Below, in pieces: positions 46,177 to 57,402 of a stretch of DNA of 64,000 nt. The notes under the pieces are model-generated. The model had not been told where the DNA came from, searched no databases, and saw only the letters and a list, made by a program, of their open reading frames with translations. The number at the start of each line of letters is the position of its first letter. The first letter of the stretch is position 1. The position numbers and the translations under genes are program-made. This DNA is from Anaspis maculata (Eukaryota; Arthropoda; Insecta; Coleoptera; Scraptiidae): positions 31,119,681 to 31,183,680 of the forward strand of contig OX421965.1 in the NCBI GenBank assembly GCA_949128115.1, given 5' to 3'.

Positions 46177-46314
46177 GGCCGCATTCGTAAGTCACAACAG
46201 TTGTGGAGCACTTCCACGCGATTCGTCGAAATTTAAAATTATCTCCTTTCAATTTAAAATTTCGACGAATCGCGTGGAAGTGCTCCACAACTGTTGTGAC
46301 TTACGAATGCGGCC
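46177..46314. repeat. Near-perfect 138-bp hairpin
   Basis: The arms 46177-46240 and 46251-46314 are inverted copies matching at 63 of 64 positions, with a 10-base loop (atctcctttc). Landmarks are ggccgcattcgtaagtcaca at the left end and tgtgacttacgaatgcggcc at the right. Pairing stops abruptly outside. The perfection implies either recent origin or strong homogenisation. Confidence 0.95.
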
Positions 46315-46565
46315 AATGCTCCGCTTCTGTGAAGAAAAAAATCTCAGATTTTTTCCGAGTGCAATTTTGAAAAGCACATATCAATATCTCTGAACAATTT
46401 TCAAATTTTGATCCTAGTGCGGTTTTTTTTTAAAGATGTGAATTTTTTTTTGCACTACCGCATTTTTTTGCGCCGATTCTCCCAGTGCTCATGTACTGCA
46501 TTCAAATTTGAAAGAAATGCATTATGTGGCTGGACCCTCCTTGTAGTGGGAGCGGTACGCAAAAG

Positions 46566-47806
46566 CATACCGCATTTTGGAGTGCAGTAACGAGATTTTG
46601 CATGGGCGTACTTTATACCAAGACAAGCGATTTGACCCGCAGCACTCGATATTTCGTCCCTTAGGGGGCCAATGGGGGCCTTCCAAATTTTCTAGATGCA
46701 AGAACTTTCACAAAATGATCATTGAGTATCGTCATGTATGTCATAAGTGAAGCTTACGGGTCTATTGAAAATGTTTTCATCAAATGTCGTCGTGTCCGAT
46801 TCATTCTTCACATTTGAAAAAAAAATTCTTTCGCAGAGGTCAAAAAAAACTGTTTTTATTTTTTCTGCTGTGCAAGGAAACGATAAATTCATATGTTTTG
46901 TTGCGTTCCCAACTGAATCGCGTTCCGTAAGCCCAAATATGAAGACAATTTTTTGGCAATATCATTTTCCCAAGAAGAGGTGACCTCTTCAGTACACTTT
47001 TTCCAACAGCATTTTCTTCAATGTTCCTAGTGGTTAAAACTGTCAATTTTTGCTGATATGAGAAGCTTGAACTCTTTTCCTAGTAATTTCCATGCAACAT
47101 GGCTTCAAAACATACAAGAGAGCCCTAAAACTTTATTTTTCTGCTGGGCCGTCAAATTTTTGGCATGTTGATTTTTAGGGGAGACGCGCAAATAAATAAG
47201 ATCTAGTCTAGGCGAATAAGTTCTACCGGAAAATATACCTACTTACACCGAACGACTCTGCGTTTTGTTGTACTGCAATAAAACACGTCATGGAAGAATA
47301 TTTTCTGTTGAAACCAAATCGCCTGTGCCTGCAGCCTAGATACTGGTCCGCGTCTCTCCTACTATAAAATCACAATATCGTAAGTTGGACGGCCCAACTT
47401 GAAAAATACCATTACAAGAAAAATTTCTTTATAATTAGGTTCAGGGAATGCGATTTAGTTGGGAACGCAACAGAACATATGAATTTATCGTCTCCTTGCA
47501 TAGAAGAAAAAATAAAAACAGTTTTTTTGACCTCTGCCAAAGAATTTTTTTTTCAAGTGTGAAGAATGAATCGGACACAACGACAATTGATGAAAATATT
47601 TTCAATAGACCCGTAAGCTTCACTTATGACATACATGACGATACTCAATGATCGCCATGTGAAAGTTCTTGCATCTTGAAAATTTGGAGGGCCCCCATTG
47701 GCCCCCTAAGGGACAAAATATCGAGTGCTGCGGGTCAAATCGCTTGTCTTGGTATAAAGTATGCCCATACCAAATCTCGTTACTGCACTCCAAAATGCAG
47801 TATCGA
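46566..47806. mobile_element. Foldback element, about 1.24 kb
   Basis: Arms of about 360 bp (46566-46930 and 47448-47806) are inverted copies: cattttggagtgcagtaacg, cgatttgacccgcagcactc, cccttagggggccaatgggg and gttgcgttcccaact each have their inverse. The spacer is about 520 bp. Mirror-image open frames of about 60 codons in each arm are a by-product of the symmetry. Confidence 0.88.
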
Positions 47807-47986
47807 TGTGTTTTTAGGTGTGTACCGCTTGCACTATTGGGCTACACAAACTTTTTTTATGAAAAAACTTGACATTAATGACACTCAGGGCTGCCACTTC
47901 CTTCGATCGTCTGGAACCTTTGACAAGGCAGGAACATGTGGGCATGTTGCGGTCATGCATCATTAGTCTTAGTTCGCAAATTTCTT

Positions 47987-48323
47987 TACAGGGTGCTTCA
48001 TTGAAAATGTTTCAAATTGATATCGGAAACAAGCAGACGTAAAGAAAAAATCTTTTTTATCTTAGATCTGTGGCACGAACTGTCGAACCCTAGGTGGAAT
48101 TTGGCGGAGGCGGTGTTGCTGTATGAGCAGGGGTCACCTTAACCTACAAGACAGAATTGGTGATTCTAAAGAACAAATGAATGAATGAATGCAGTGCGAT
48201 ACAGGCGATTAACCGCAGATTTCACCATCAAAACTGCAACAGACCTAAGGCAAAACAGATTTCTTCTTTACGTCTGCTCGTTTCCGATATCAATTTCAAA
48301 AATTTTCAATGAAGCATCCTGTA
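47987..48323. mobile_element. MITE with tacagggtg ends, 337 bp
   Basis: The left end tacagggtgcttcattgaaa and following caaattgatatcggaaac, gcagacgtaaag pair with ctttacgtctgc, gtttccgatatcaattt and tcaatgaagcatcctgta. The interior is unpaired and non-coding. Confidence 0.88.
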
Positions 48324-48394
48324 AAAATATTTTGCGAAATAAGTCTAATGCAGTAGTTGTTTTACAGTTGTTAATTGTAAAACATGTAAAACAT

Positions 48395-48532
48395 AATTGT
48401 TTAATAAATTATCTATATATTTATTACATCTTTACAACTGAAGAAAATTGTATCAACAAGTACGTACTAGTGAAAATAACATCATACCGTATACCCATCT
48501 TTAGCACGTCATTTTTGTTCCCGCGACCTATA
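48395..48532. repeat. Dispersed repeat, copy 2 (pair with 11171)
   Basis: aattgtttaataaattatct, gaaaattgtatcaacaagta, agtgaaaataacat and tatacccatctttag follow the same order as 11171-11300. Small insertions (cgt, atct) separate the copies. Confidence 0.8.
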
Positions 48533-49014
48533 GCTACTTTGTGAAACTACAGAGTGTTTCAGTAATGTTGCGTCTATTTTGTGACAATACTTATTGACAC
48601 AACAAAAATGGAGCGAGGAAAGGCTGTCCCGTGCAAAGATGGAAAGTACAGGGTGCCTCAGAAAGTCGCGCCGGATTTGAAAGTGAGTTTTACAGCTCAT
48701 TTGCATGGAAACTGTAATAGCTGTCACATTCGCACTTGACACGTTTTACTTTTCGGTATACCAGCAGCATCGAGTCGGTAAGTTCGAGGTGCAAAAATCG
48801 GCAGTGCCATCGTTCTAAAGGTACGCTACGAAGGATTCAAAAAGCGCATTGTTGGAGCGGAAAATCCATTGGGGGAAAATTACAAAATATGACAGGTAGG
48901 AATATGACAGCTGTTACCGTTGTTGTGCATAGATCTTTCCAATTTCACCTGAGCTGTTAGGTTTGGGCAATGGTTACCATACATTTCCGGTTGGCGCGCA
49001 TTCAGACTGCTGTT
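48533..49014. other. No gene seen
   Basis: An acagggtgcct motif near 48648 and cagagtgtttcag near 48550 suggest ends of further small elements, but no partner arms were found. Confidence 0.4.
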
Positions 49015-49018
49015 TTAA

Positions 49019-49182
49019 GGTGCGTTCAGTCAGCTTATTTAGCCGCAAGTTTCAGTTTTAGTCGCAAGCGCAAAGACGCCCATTGGCCCTTATGAACCAG
49101 CCTCCTCAGAACAGCCAATGAGCGATGGAGCGCTTACGACTAAAATTAAAACTTGCGGCTAAATAAGCTGACTGCACGCACC
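49019..49182. mobile_element. TTAA-flanked MITE, 164 bp
   Basis: TTAA on both sides (49015-49018 and 49183-49186). Ends ggtgcgttcagtcagcttat and ataagctgactgcacgcacc are inverted, continuing through ttagccgcaagttt and ttagtcgcaagcg. A solo left end of the same family lies at 33783. Confidence 0.9.
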
Positions 49183-49186
49183 TTAA

Positions 49187-50638
49187 CTGTCAACACAGTG
49201 ATTTAAACGGTTTTTCTTCATCATTCCTTCTAACTACGGTGGTTCAATTTTGGAACACGTTACTTACCGAGCCTTTTACACATGATTCACACACTGGCTG
49301 TCGCTTCACTTCTGACGATTTTATTTTGACCTGCCAACTCTGAATCGAAAATGCGCGGTCTCCACAGACGAAACCTAAAGGTAAAATTGGAAAGGTGTGT
49401 TGAGCTTTCGAATCCAGCGCGCGAGTTCTTGGACATTTGTAATAAAATCAAGTTTTCAATCAAGAAGTATTTGCTCAACAACACTGAAGTTGAAGCTTAC
49501 TCAAGCGAAAGCTGACCCTATTCATGTTAGAATTTCTCAAAATTTGCGCCCATGCAGTCCGGAGCGGCATTGATGAACGCACGCCAATATTTCAGCGTAA
49601 GGCAGGTGGTTGACAGTGGAGTTTGGCGTATCAACCCAATTTGGCTCCAAAAGCTGAGCCGAAACAAAATGACGCCCGAAGGAACTGAAACTGGAGAACT
49701 AAAATGGTCTTTTTTTTAATCTTGATAATAAACAAAACAATTGGCCACAGCTCACTGCTCAACGATCGATTACGCGAAGACAAAAAAGCACCACTCAGCG
49801 TCCAAATATGGATAAAAATGGAGGAAAGTAAAGTAATTGAGAAGGGAGAAGAAAATCTTCCGCAGTACCTACTTCAGCAATTTGTATGTTTCCATATTGG
49901 GAAAATTTATGGGGGAAGGGGGTATTTTGCTCAAAGAGTCCCTTTAAAATCCGACCGATCTTTGACTGCGGCGCTAATGGGGCCCCTTCGCCCCCAGACC
50001 CCCCTTCGCTTCTCGGATATTGATGGGGGGCGGCAAAATTGGATTTTGCACCCCCCGAAGAAAACTCTAGATCCGGCACTGGCCTTTAGTAATTATCCTT
50101 ATTGTTGGAACCGGGCACAAGTTAATAAGTTCTTAGAAAAAAGCAAGAGAAAACGGTAGTACTTATATTAATTGTAATAAACGGCTAAAGTGTTACGCAA
50201 TTGTCATTTTTCTCCAACTACCTATGTGTAATAGCTATCCTGTATTCCTGTAACACCATCATTTTGCTAACATTTTGGTTGCGTCATTCGTTCGTGCCCT
50301 GCGTTTCGTATTACCACTACCTGTTATATTCACTTCGACTAGGTAGGTAGTTCCAAACCATACTAATCGCAAGCACTTTTTGTGATGTAATAACAAGAAA
50401 ATGACGCCTGGAACATTCGAATTATTATTATGAAACTACCAAATCCTATTTAATTTTCATCCGAATTTGTTTGCGCCCACTTTTCTTTAATCGGATCTTT
50501 TGATAGGAGTGATAGATCAGCAGTAGCGTTGATGTTTGAAAAAAGGTTGTCCTATTTGTCAATTTCTTAAGAGTTAGTTTTTATTTCGAAAGAGAATTTA
50601 AAGTCTCTGAAAGAAGAGTATTAGTATTACTTACTCCA
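49187..50638. other. No gene seen
   Basis: The stretch 49890-50080 has long G and C tracts (cccagaccccccttcgc, gatggggggcggc) and open frames on both strands of 94-151 codons. The sequence is typical of a dispersed repeat rather than a gene, and neither frame has recognisable motifs. Confidence 0.4.
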
Positions 50639-50815
50639 TTTTTGGTATTGTGTACTTCCAGATTTGCTGAACAAAAAATTCTCATACCAAAACTTATTCC
50701 TGCAAACAGTTTTTGTTCTGCAGGGGACTGTATTGAACTTCAGTCCCCTGTAGAACAAAAACTGTTCATAGGATTGAGTTTGAGCATGAGAACTAGAAGT
50801 ACACAATACCAAAAA
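50639..50815. repeat. Hairpin, 177 bp
   Basis: tttttggtattgtgtacttc at the left faces gaagtacacaataccaaaaa at the right apart from one base. The central aacagtttttgttctgcagg plus ggactg faces cagtcc plus cctgtagaacaaaaactgtt. The loop is about 10 bases. Confidence 0.85.
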
Positions 50816-51262
50816 TTCAGCCAAATTAATCGAGGAAAATGGAAAATCGTCACCCCAACATTAGAGGTGGAAAATAATTTTCATGTCAAAATTCATAATT
50901 AAAATCACAGGAGCCATCTGCATGGCTTTTGATAGTGATCTCGAATTTTATCATGCTAGATAGGGGTTGGGGGTTGACAATTTTTTTTTCAAATAAATAT
51001 AATTGGCATGTAACACAACTTGAAGAGAAACCAAATAAAAAAAACTTCAAAACGTCAGAACTTCAACCCCCTGTGAGTGAAAAACTGTCCATTATTCAAA
51101 TTTGGGGTCCACGTTATTTGATTAGTGTCCCATGAGCTACAACATATGAAAAATTCAGAGAGCCGGGAGCCATTTTCCACTAGAATCGTGCGGGGTCCTT
51201 TACATTTCTGCAATCACTGCAACTACTGGCTACTGTAACACTGAGCATTTTTGCGGTTCTGG
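50816..51262. other. No gene seen
   Basis: AT-rich, short open frames only. Confidence 0.4.
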
Positions 51263-51311
51263 TTGTGCGAGGAGTTGCTTAGGAGAATTTCCCTAGCAAC
51301 TTCTCGCACAA
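51263..51311. repeat. Small hairpin, 49 bp
   Basis: ttgtgcgaggagttgcta-type stem pairs with tagcaacttctcgcacaa, with a loop of about 10 bases. Of a size compatible with a short miRNA-like stem, but it also resembles a minimal MITE remnant. Confidence 0.6.
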
Positions 51312-51872
51312 CAAAAGTGGAAACAAAATATAATTCATCCTATATATCGAGTCGGAGTTATAGTAGAAATGCAAAAAATTTTATATGGCTAGCGGAAAAC
51401 TCTGAGCTTTCCAGTGAACCAGATAAGATTATCATCTGAATTCATTCCACTCAGAAAAAAAAAAAACAAATAAAGTATGTTTCACCCTATAGGTTGTGTT
51501 ATGGGAGTTTGAAAAATGATTACTAAAATTCAGTGCTCGTGTTTCCTCCCAATCTTAGACGTTTGCTGAAGGGATCAATTGATTTTTCAGATACAGTGTT
51601 GTCAGAAAACTTGAAAAAATCTGATTTTGAAAAATATATAACTCCAGAACGGGTTGTTGAATTTTAATTTATTCAAACTGGTGTGAAGAGAGCTAAAAGA
51701 TCTTCAAAATAATGTGCAACTCGATCCCTACTTCCATTTGAAGTTTTTGAAAAGGTGATCACCGGGGTTGGCACGAATTAATCATTTTGATTTAAATCAA
51801 GCGATTTAAAAAAAAATCATTGATTTTAATGATTTTTTTACCCAAATCCCCATCCACCCACCGACACATACA
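51312..51872. other. No gene seen
   Basis: No repeat or coding signal recognised. Around 51775-51835 is an atttaaatcaa/gattttaatga low-complexity stretch that is echoed near 52740-52800. Confidence 0.4.
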
Positions 51873-52466
51873 TACAGGGTGTTTCAGTGACCTTGCATAA
51901 TACTTCGGGAGGTGATTTCTCTCAAAGAAATAAGTCGAAAAGTAAGAGTCAAGTTTTTTCCTCAAGTGCTCCCTGAGGGAGTTACAGCTCCTCAAAGGTA
52001 CAAAATGCATCAAAGTTTTCAATTATTTGCTCAAAAACTGTCAAAGGTAAGAGTTTTAAATTTGATGTTTTCGATAGATTGGTTTAATCCAAAACTTTTA
52101 TTCCTCTTGCATTTTTTCCGTAGGATGCATCGTTATGATGTGAAAGTGAAAAAACAAGGACGTGTCGTGAATAATTTTTAACATAATCCCAATCCTCACT
52201 AATTTCGCTGCCACTGGTTAGATTTGTTTAGAACTTTGCATGTATATTTGCACTGTTGAGAAAATTCTCTATACCAAATTTGAAGTTCCTACCTTCGACG
52301 CTTTTTCAGCAAATAATTTGAAACTTTGTTCAACTTCGTCCCTTTGAGGGGCTGTAACTCCCTTAGAAAGCATTTCAGAGAAAAATGTTACTCTTACTTT
52401 TCGACTTATTTTCTTAAGAGGAATCACCTCCCGAAGTATTATGCAAGGTCACCGAAACACCCTGTA
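51873..52466. mobile_element. Foldback element with tacagggtg ends, 594 bp
   Basis: The left end tacagggtgtttcagtgacc (then ttgcataatacttcgggagg, tgattt) is matched at the right by aatcacctcccgaagtatta and tgcaaggtcaccgaaacacc plus ctgta. A TA dinucleotide flanks each side. Inner parts pair around aagtcgaaaagtaagagt and gagggagttacagctcctca. Non-coding. Confidence 0.88.
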
Positions 52467-53949
52467 TAAAAAAACAGTCAAGCGCAAAAAAAGTTTATTA
52501 AAAAAAAAACAAAAAACAACAGGATATTGTATTCTTATTTTAGGTTGTTTTCATTAGTATCTACTTAGTTATGCAATTTAGGTAGTGTTGTTTTTTTCAT
52601 ATTAACATTTTCCGAGACATTTTCTGAGGAATCGGGTTGGCACGCGGGTGGGCACCTTTGATTTTAGGGGAGGCACGTGCCCACCCTGGCCACCACCCTG
52701 GCGCCGTCGCTGTCTCAGCGATATTGGGAAACTTTAAAAAATCGATTGAATAAAAAAAATCACGATTTAATAAAAAAAATCGATATTTTTGATTTAGGTT
52801 TGTTGGAACGGCAAGATTGAAAATACGCTACTTATATTTATGTCCCCCTCGAAAAGAAAATCGACCTGTTTCAGCTTTTTTCCAGAAAAAAATTGTACAG
52901 CGAAAAACTGAAGTTGAGTCCTTTCCAAAAGAAACCACCTGTAAATAAATTGCAGTGGCGCCGAACTCATAAAAAGTTACTATGGCGGAGAAAATTTTAG
53001 ACCCCCCCCCCTTAATGCCTCGCAACAGTCGGGCCAAGGGGCTGAAGAGCCAACCCCAGTTAGCGCCGCAGGCGAAATTTTTTCGGAATAATAATAATAA
53101 TACTAACAATAATAAGCAAAAAAAAGTGCCAATAAGCAAACTGTGTTGATAAATTCCATTATCTTTTCAAATTCCGAAGTCTCTATAGAAATACCCGGTC
53201 GGCACGGCGAACGACCAATACCTACCGTCCAAAAGTACCATCGTTTTCAAAAGCACTGATAAATTCGAGGATAAATTAGTTACCATAAGAGAAAAGAATT
53301 TCCGCCGAGAGAAATTCAAGAAGTAAAACAAACATAATAATTATGTGGCAAATAATTCACAAAACATAATGCTCATGTTATTATTTCAATTTGAACTGTT
53401 TATACGTTCAAAAAGTTTCAAAAAACAATAAACTGAAAAAAGTAGGTAGAATAGACCGTAAGATTAAAAAGGTTATCAAAGAATAGTCGAGGACTAAGTA
53501 TAAGTAACGTTCCATGAAGCCAGATTCAATGTACCTAATAATCCAATGATTTGATGGGTGAATCTCTCTTCCTTTTCTCTTCCTTCCTTTTTCTCCTTTT
53601 TTCTTCCATCATCTCCCTTTTCTTACCTCCAGACACCCCCCCCCCCCCCTATTTTGAGGTATGGCGAGCGCCACAGAAAAAGGTCTATTCGGCGCCACTG
53701 ATAAATTGTGTACGGTTATTGCCCATTTAAAAACGCATACAGCTGTTGACGCGGAGTGTACAGATTTTTTAATTTTGGTTAGTCTGTCACTATGACACCA
53801 AGCTATAATGTCAAAAATCTGTAAAATTTCGAAATCAAAAAAGTGGGCAAGTAGAATAGCATTGCACCAGACTTTGCCCCCACATGATAAAACTTCTATG
53901 AATTTTCGCTTGTGTTAAAAAAAAAGCCATTTATTATTACATATTAAAT
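52467..53949. other. No gene seen
   Basis: Includes a gtcgattttt-family copy on the minus strand (52840-52880), poly-C runs near 53002 and 53636, and a tcttccttt pyrimidine tract (53566-53635). No coding sequence recognised. Confidence 0.45.
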
Positions 53950-54155
53950 TGTACCCTGGTGAAAATCGTCAAATAAATTGAGCTTAATTGTCAAGTTTGT
54001 TCGGCGGGAATCGGTTCACGGGTAAAAAAGTTGCTGGAAATGCATTTTCTCAAGTTCAAGTCACAGGAAAAACTCTAAAACTGCATGTCCGATTTCGCAA
54101 ATTTTTGCATTGAAAACGAATAGAATCTTTTCTCTGAATATTCTTGACTGGGGGT
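53950..54155 (+). repeat. Dispersed repeat, partner of 59640-59815
   Basis: tgaaaatcgtcaaataaatt, gaatcggttcacgggtaaaa, gcattttctcaagt and catgtccgatttcgcaaatt recur as their reverse complement at 59640-59815, next to the large palindrome. About 80 percent identical by eye. Confidence 0.75.
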
Positions 54156-54690
54156 GGGCCCCTCAAAATTAGCACTACCTGCTCAATGAAAAAAGTGGTT
54201 GTTTATTCACCAGGAAAAAATTCTGCTCACGAGTCCGCAGAGACTTGGTTGGTTTTTATTCCTTCGACATTATTGACTCACGTTGGCTAAAAGATGGACT
54301 GTGCGATTTTCGCGTGAACACCTGTTGTAGATGTATGTATGTACAACAAGTGGTGCAAATCGTACACTTACTTTGCGCATAACCAAACAGGACACCCCGG
54401 TGATTTGAGGGATCAGGCTGGCCAAGTATACCTGACTGATGCCAGTCGTCACTCGTTCTCCAGTTCAGTTTGCTTTTTGGCCTTCAATGGTCATCTGTTC
54501 ATCCGTTGCCATTTCGCCTGTTCCCCCCATATTTTTAGAAATTTGTTTTGCCGAAATGTTTTGTTTACGTTGTGTCGAAAATATGCTCATGCCCTCATCC
54601 CTCAAAGGTCATCTCACAGATTTGCCGGTCCATAGTTTTTCGAAATTCGCGTGAAGTTTTCTTATTTCAATAAATGAAAAATCAGTGACC
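54156..54690. promoter_or_regulatory. Upstream region of the small membrane-protein gene
   Basis: The region before the ATG includes tctccagttcagtttgc (near 54460), containing an initiator-like tcagtt. The bases cagtgaccATGG just before the start give a good animal start context. A true promoter cannot be confirmed. The remainder holds nothing recognisable. Confidence 0.3.
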
Positions 54691-55089
54691 ATGGATTGGC
54701 TCGAAGATTGTGCACGTGCGATACAAAGTAACGATTTCTATGTTTACATGGAATTAAAAGCTCAGGATTTGACGGACTGGAAGAAGACCTGGCCGGAGTG
54801 GGCGCACGGGTGCTGGGATTTTATCGTTCCGATTGTAGGAACCGCACTTATTGTGTACGGGTATAAGTACGTTCTTGAAGTTCTCAATTCGAATTCGAAT
54901 GAACGTGTGAAGTCCGAAAAAGTTAAGACCGTCGTTAGATCGCGCATAAATCGCTCAAAGGCAATTGTTTTGCGCAACGAAACTGAAGAAGTTGATAATC
55001 AAGCACCATCCGAAGAGTTGTTCTCCGATTCATCAGTGGGGAGGTTTTCAAGTTTATCCGTCACATCAACTTCATCTTCAGGTCAGTAG
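54691..55089 (+). CDS. Small single-pass membrane protein, 132 aa
   Basis: ATG at 54691 in good context. The protein starts MDWLEDCARAIQSNDFYVYM. A hydrophobic segment WDFIVPIVGTALIVYGY (about residues 49-65) is the only membrane span. After it comes a basic stretch and a Ser-rich tail SSLSVTSTSSSGQ. There is no cleavable signal peptide. The last codons are followed by aggtcagtag, so the stop could be read through by splicing at tcttcag|gtcagt, with the conserved region ending exactly there. A degenerate tandem copy follows 611 bp downstream. I do not recognise the family. Confidence 0.6.
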   Translation: MDWLEDCARAIQSNDFYVYMELKAQDLTDWKKTWPEWAHGCWDFIVPIVGTALIVYGYKYVLEVLNSNSNERVKSEKVKTVVRSRINRSKAIVLRNETEEVDNQAPSEELFSDSSVGRFSSLSVTSTSSSGQ

Positions 55090-55427
55090 TATTACACCAC
55101 GAATAATTTTATTTGAATACTTACTGAGATGGCAAAAGTCAGTGGTTGAATGAATATAAAAGCTGCCCATAGCCTGTTTTCCCGTTACAAACGGCTTTAC
55201 AATTTGCTGAAAAGAGCGCCCACTTTGTTGTGCTGTGATGGTGAGCTGTGCTGGTTTGGGTTGCCATGCTTGCATGAGATTCGGCAACGGCAACGTTGCG
55301 AATCGGGCCAATCGGACGACTGTGGTCTGCTAAGCTGTGATGTTTCACGCAGTTCACGCTAGGTTTTGGCGCGGTTTGCCATACAGGGAGATTCAGAAAT
55401 TTTTGATAGGGACGGTCGGGCGGACGC

Positions 55428-55835
55428 ACAGTTCTGGACTTCTATCATTTCGATTGTAACAACATTTTATTCTGTACGGGTATACATACGTTCATAAAGT
55501 TTTTGGAAATTCCAGTAACCGTTATGTCCGAACAAGTTGAAAACGTCGATAGAACAGGCATGAAACGCGCAGAGTTAATTGTTCCGCGCAACGAAACTGA
55601 AGAATGCAATTATCAGGCACCATCCGAAGAAGTGCTCCTCGATTCACCATTGGGGAGGTTTTCCAGTTTATCCGCGACATCAACTTCATCTTCAGGTCAG
55701 TATCACACCACCAGTAGTTTTGTTTAAATTCTTACTGAGATGGCGAAAGTCACTGGTTAGATTGAATATGAAGAGCGGCCCAGGCCCTGTTGTCCCGTTA
55801 AAAACGGCTTTACAAGTTACGGAAGAAAGCGCTCA
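55428..55835 (+). pseudogene. Degenerate tandem copy of the small membrane-protein gene
   Basis: It starts in the middle of the membrane segment (tctggacttctatcatttcg, corresponding to tgggattttatcgttccg) and continues through the Ser-rich tail and about 145 bp of downstream sequence, ending with ttactgagatggc, cccgtta and gcgctca words shared with the first copy. A 2-bp deletion in the membrane-segment codons shifts the frame, and a stop follows about ten codons later. The first half of the gene is missing. The C-terminal open frame, with GRFSSLSATSTSSSGQ, is preserved. Confidence 0.75.
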
Positions 55836-55943
55836 TTGAAATTGAATATTGTGATAGATATACGAGTATACCGGGTGATCATTTGAAAACTATCCACCCG
55901 TAATAACTCGCGGTTCCTAGTGAATATTTCTTCGAGCAAAAAC

Positions 55944-56045
55944 AGGTCGATTTTTATATCGAGGGGCAGGGGGACATCTAAAACATTTATTGGCGAATTT
56001 TTGTGTTCAACCCCTTCACCCCCACCCACCCCAACTTTGAAAGTT
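55944..56045 (+). repeat. gtcgattttt-family copy
   Basis: acaggtcgatttttatat, gaggggcagggggacatc, aaaacatttattggcg and ccccttcacccccacc follow the same order as the copy at 6489-6570. Confidence 0.75.
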
Positions 56046-57402
56046 GACAGTTCTTTCAGATGGCGCCGGTGCAGGTTCAGAAATGACTAACTAACACGTG
56101 CCTGTCACTTTGGTAGGTAAGATTGGAGCTAAAACCTGTTTTGCTTGAAATTTTGCTGAAAACATGTTACTCGTTTCACAATGACATCATCACAGCAATA
56201 CAGCCTGCCTATAGATTGTGCCTAGCATGAAGCACAATTCATTCGAACCGCTTGATAATACCGCCGTTAGATTACAAGTGCTTCCAACTTGATGCGCCGT
56301 CTGGCGAGGTGAAATTCAATAAATAACCATATTAAAAAACCATAAGCAACTTTGCTATGAATTCTTCACGCTCTCGATTGGCTCTTCCGCCAGTTGTACG
56401 AGTTTGTGGTTTATGCTGAAGTCGAAGTCTCCGGGTTTGTGGCTTATCCCTGAGTTGAAGTCTCCAGCGAAAATTTACAATAATTTTAGAAACGGAGGGC
56501 CAAAAAAAAATTAATGCATCAGAGGTCGATCTCATGAATACAGGCATTAACACCGCCCCCCCCCCCCCCCCCCCCTCCCTATCTTGGTAGTCACATTATA
56601 GCCACTCATTATTTAAATAATTTTCTTGAAGAAATGTAGAAACTAGGTACGAGTAACTACGTACTTCTGTATGCGCATTCTTATTTTTTTAAACTTGATT
56701 CCACGGTTCCGCCGCGATATTGGTCGTCATATTGAAATAGTAGTTGACCGATTTCTCTTTTTCGTGTGTTTTTTTTTTAATTTAAACTTATTGGAATTTA
56801 CAAAGCCTACGTTTTTGTGGACTGATCTACTCTGGAATTCATTCGAACACTCGGAGGAACACTCGAAACGTAACGTTGTTTCAAAGTTGATTAGTTTTCT
56901 AAGCGAGGCTTCCTATTAAACACACGGTGAAGTGAAGAAATTGATTGTTTTTTACTTTCCCGACCCACCAGTAATGGAACGGAAAGTAATGTTCCCCAAA
57001 ACGATGAAGACCATTTCCAGTGTGATGTGTGTATGTGTGGTCTCTCACGATAACTGTCGAGCCGTTGCTCCGATTGAATTTTTCATATAGTCATAGTTTC
57101 ACCGTGGAATGCGACCATTACTTTTGGGCTGTCATCTGTTAAATGGAAGTGTCACTGTCAAGAAATGACAAACTATATTTAACGGAGCTTGCTTTGTGGT
57201 ATGTCATTTGAAACCCATTGAAGAACTGTATTCAGAACAGTTAAAATATTTCTTCATCTGTCAAAAATTGAAATTTCAAAACTCAAAATCCGCTGAACGG
57301 ATTCGAACCTAATTGGACAGAGAGCAACAAAACTAAAGAATTAGATCAAGTTTGCCGTAGTTTCCTACCATTTCTTACTCGGGGGATCACGATATACATA
57401 TG
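56046..57402. other. No gene seen
   Basis: Contains a 20-C run at 56556-56575 and, near 56711, ccgccgcgatattgg and gtcgtcatattgaaa, a diverged copy of the 118-bp tandem unit at 14645-15045. The rest is short open frames. Confidence 0.45.

Noticed and set aside
49704..50159. 151-codon plus-strand open frame
   Set aside because: It spans G/C-rich repeat-like sequence with an overlapping open frame on the other strand, no motifs and no splice context.
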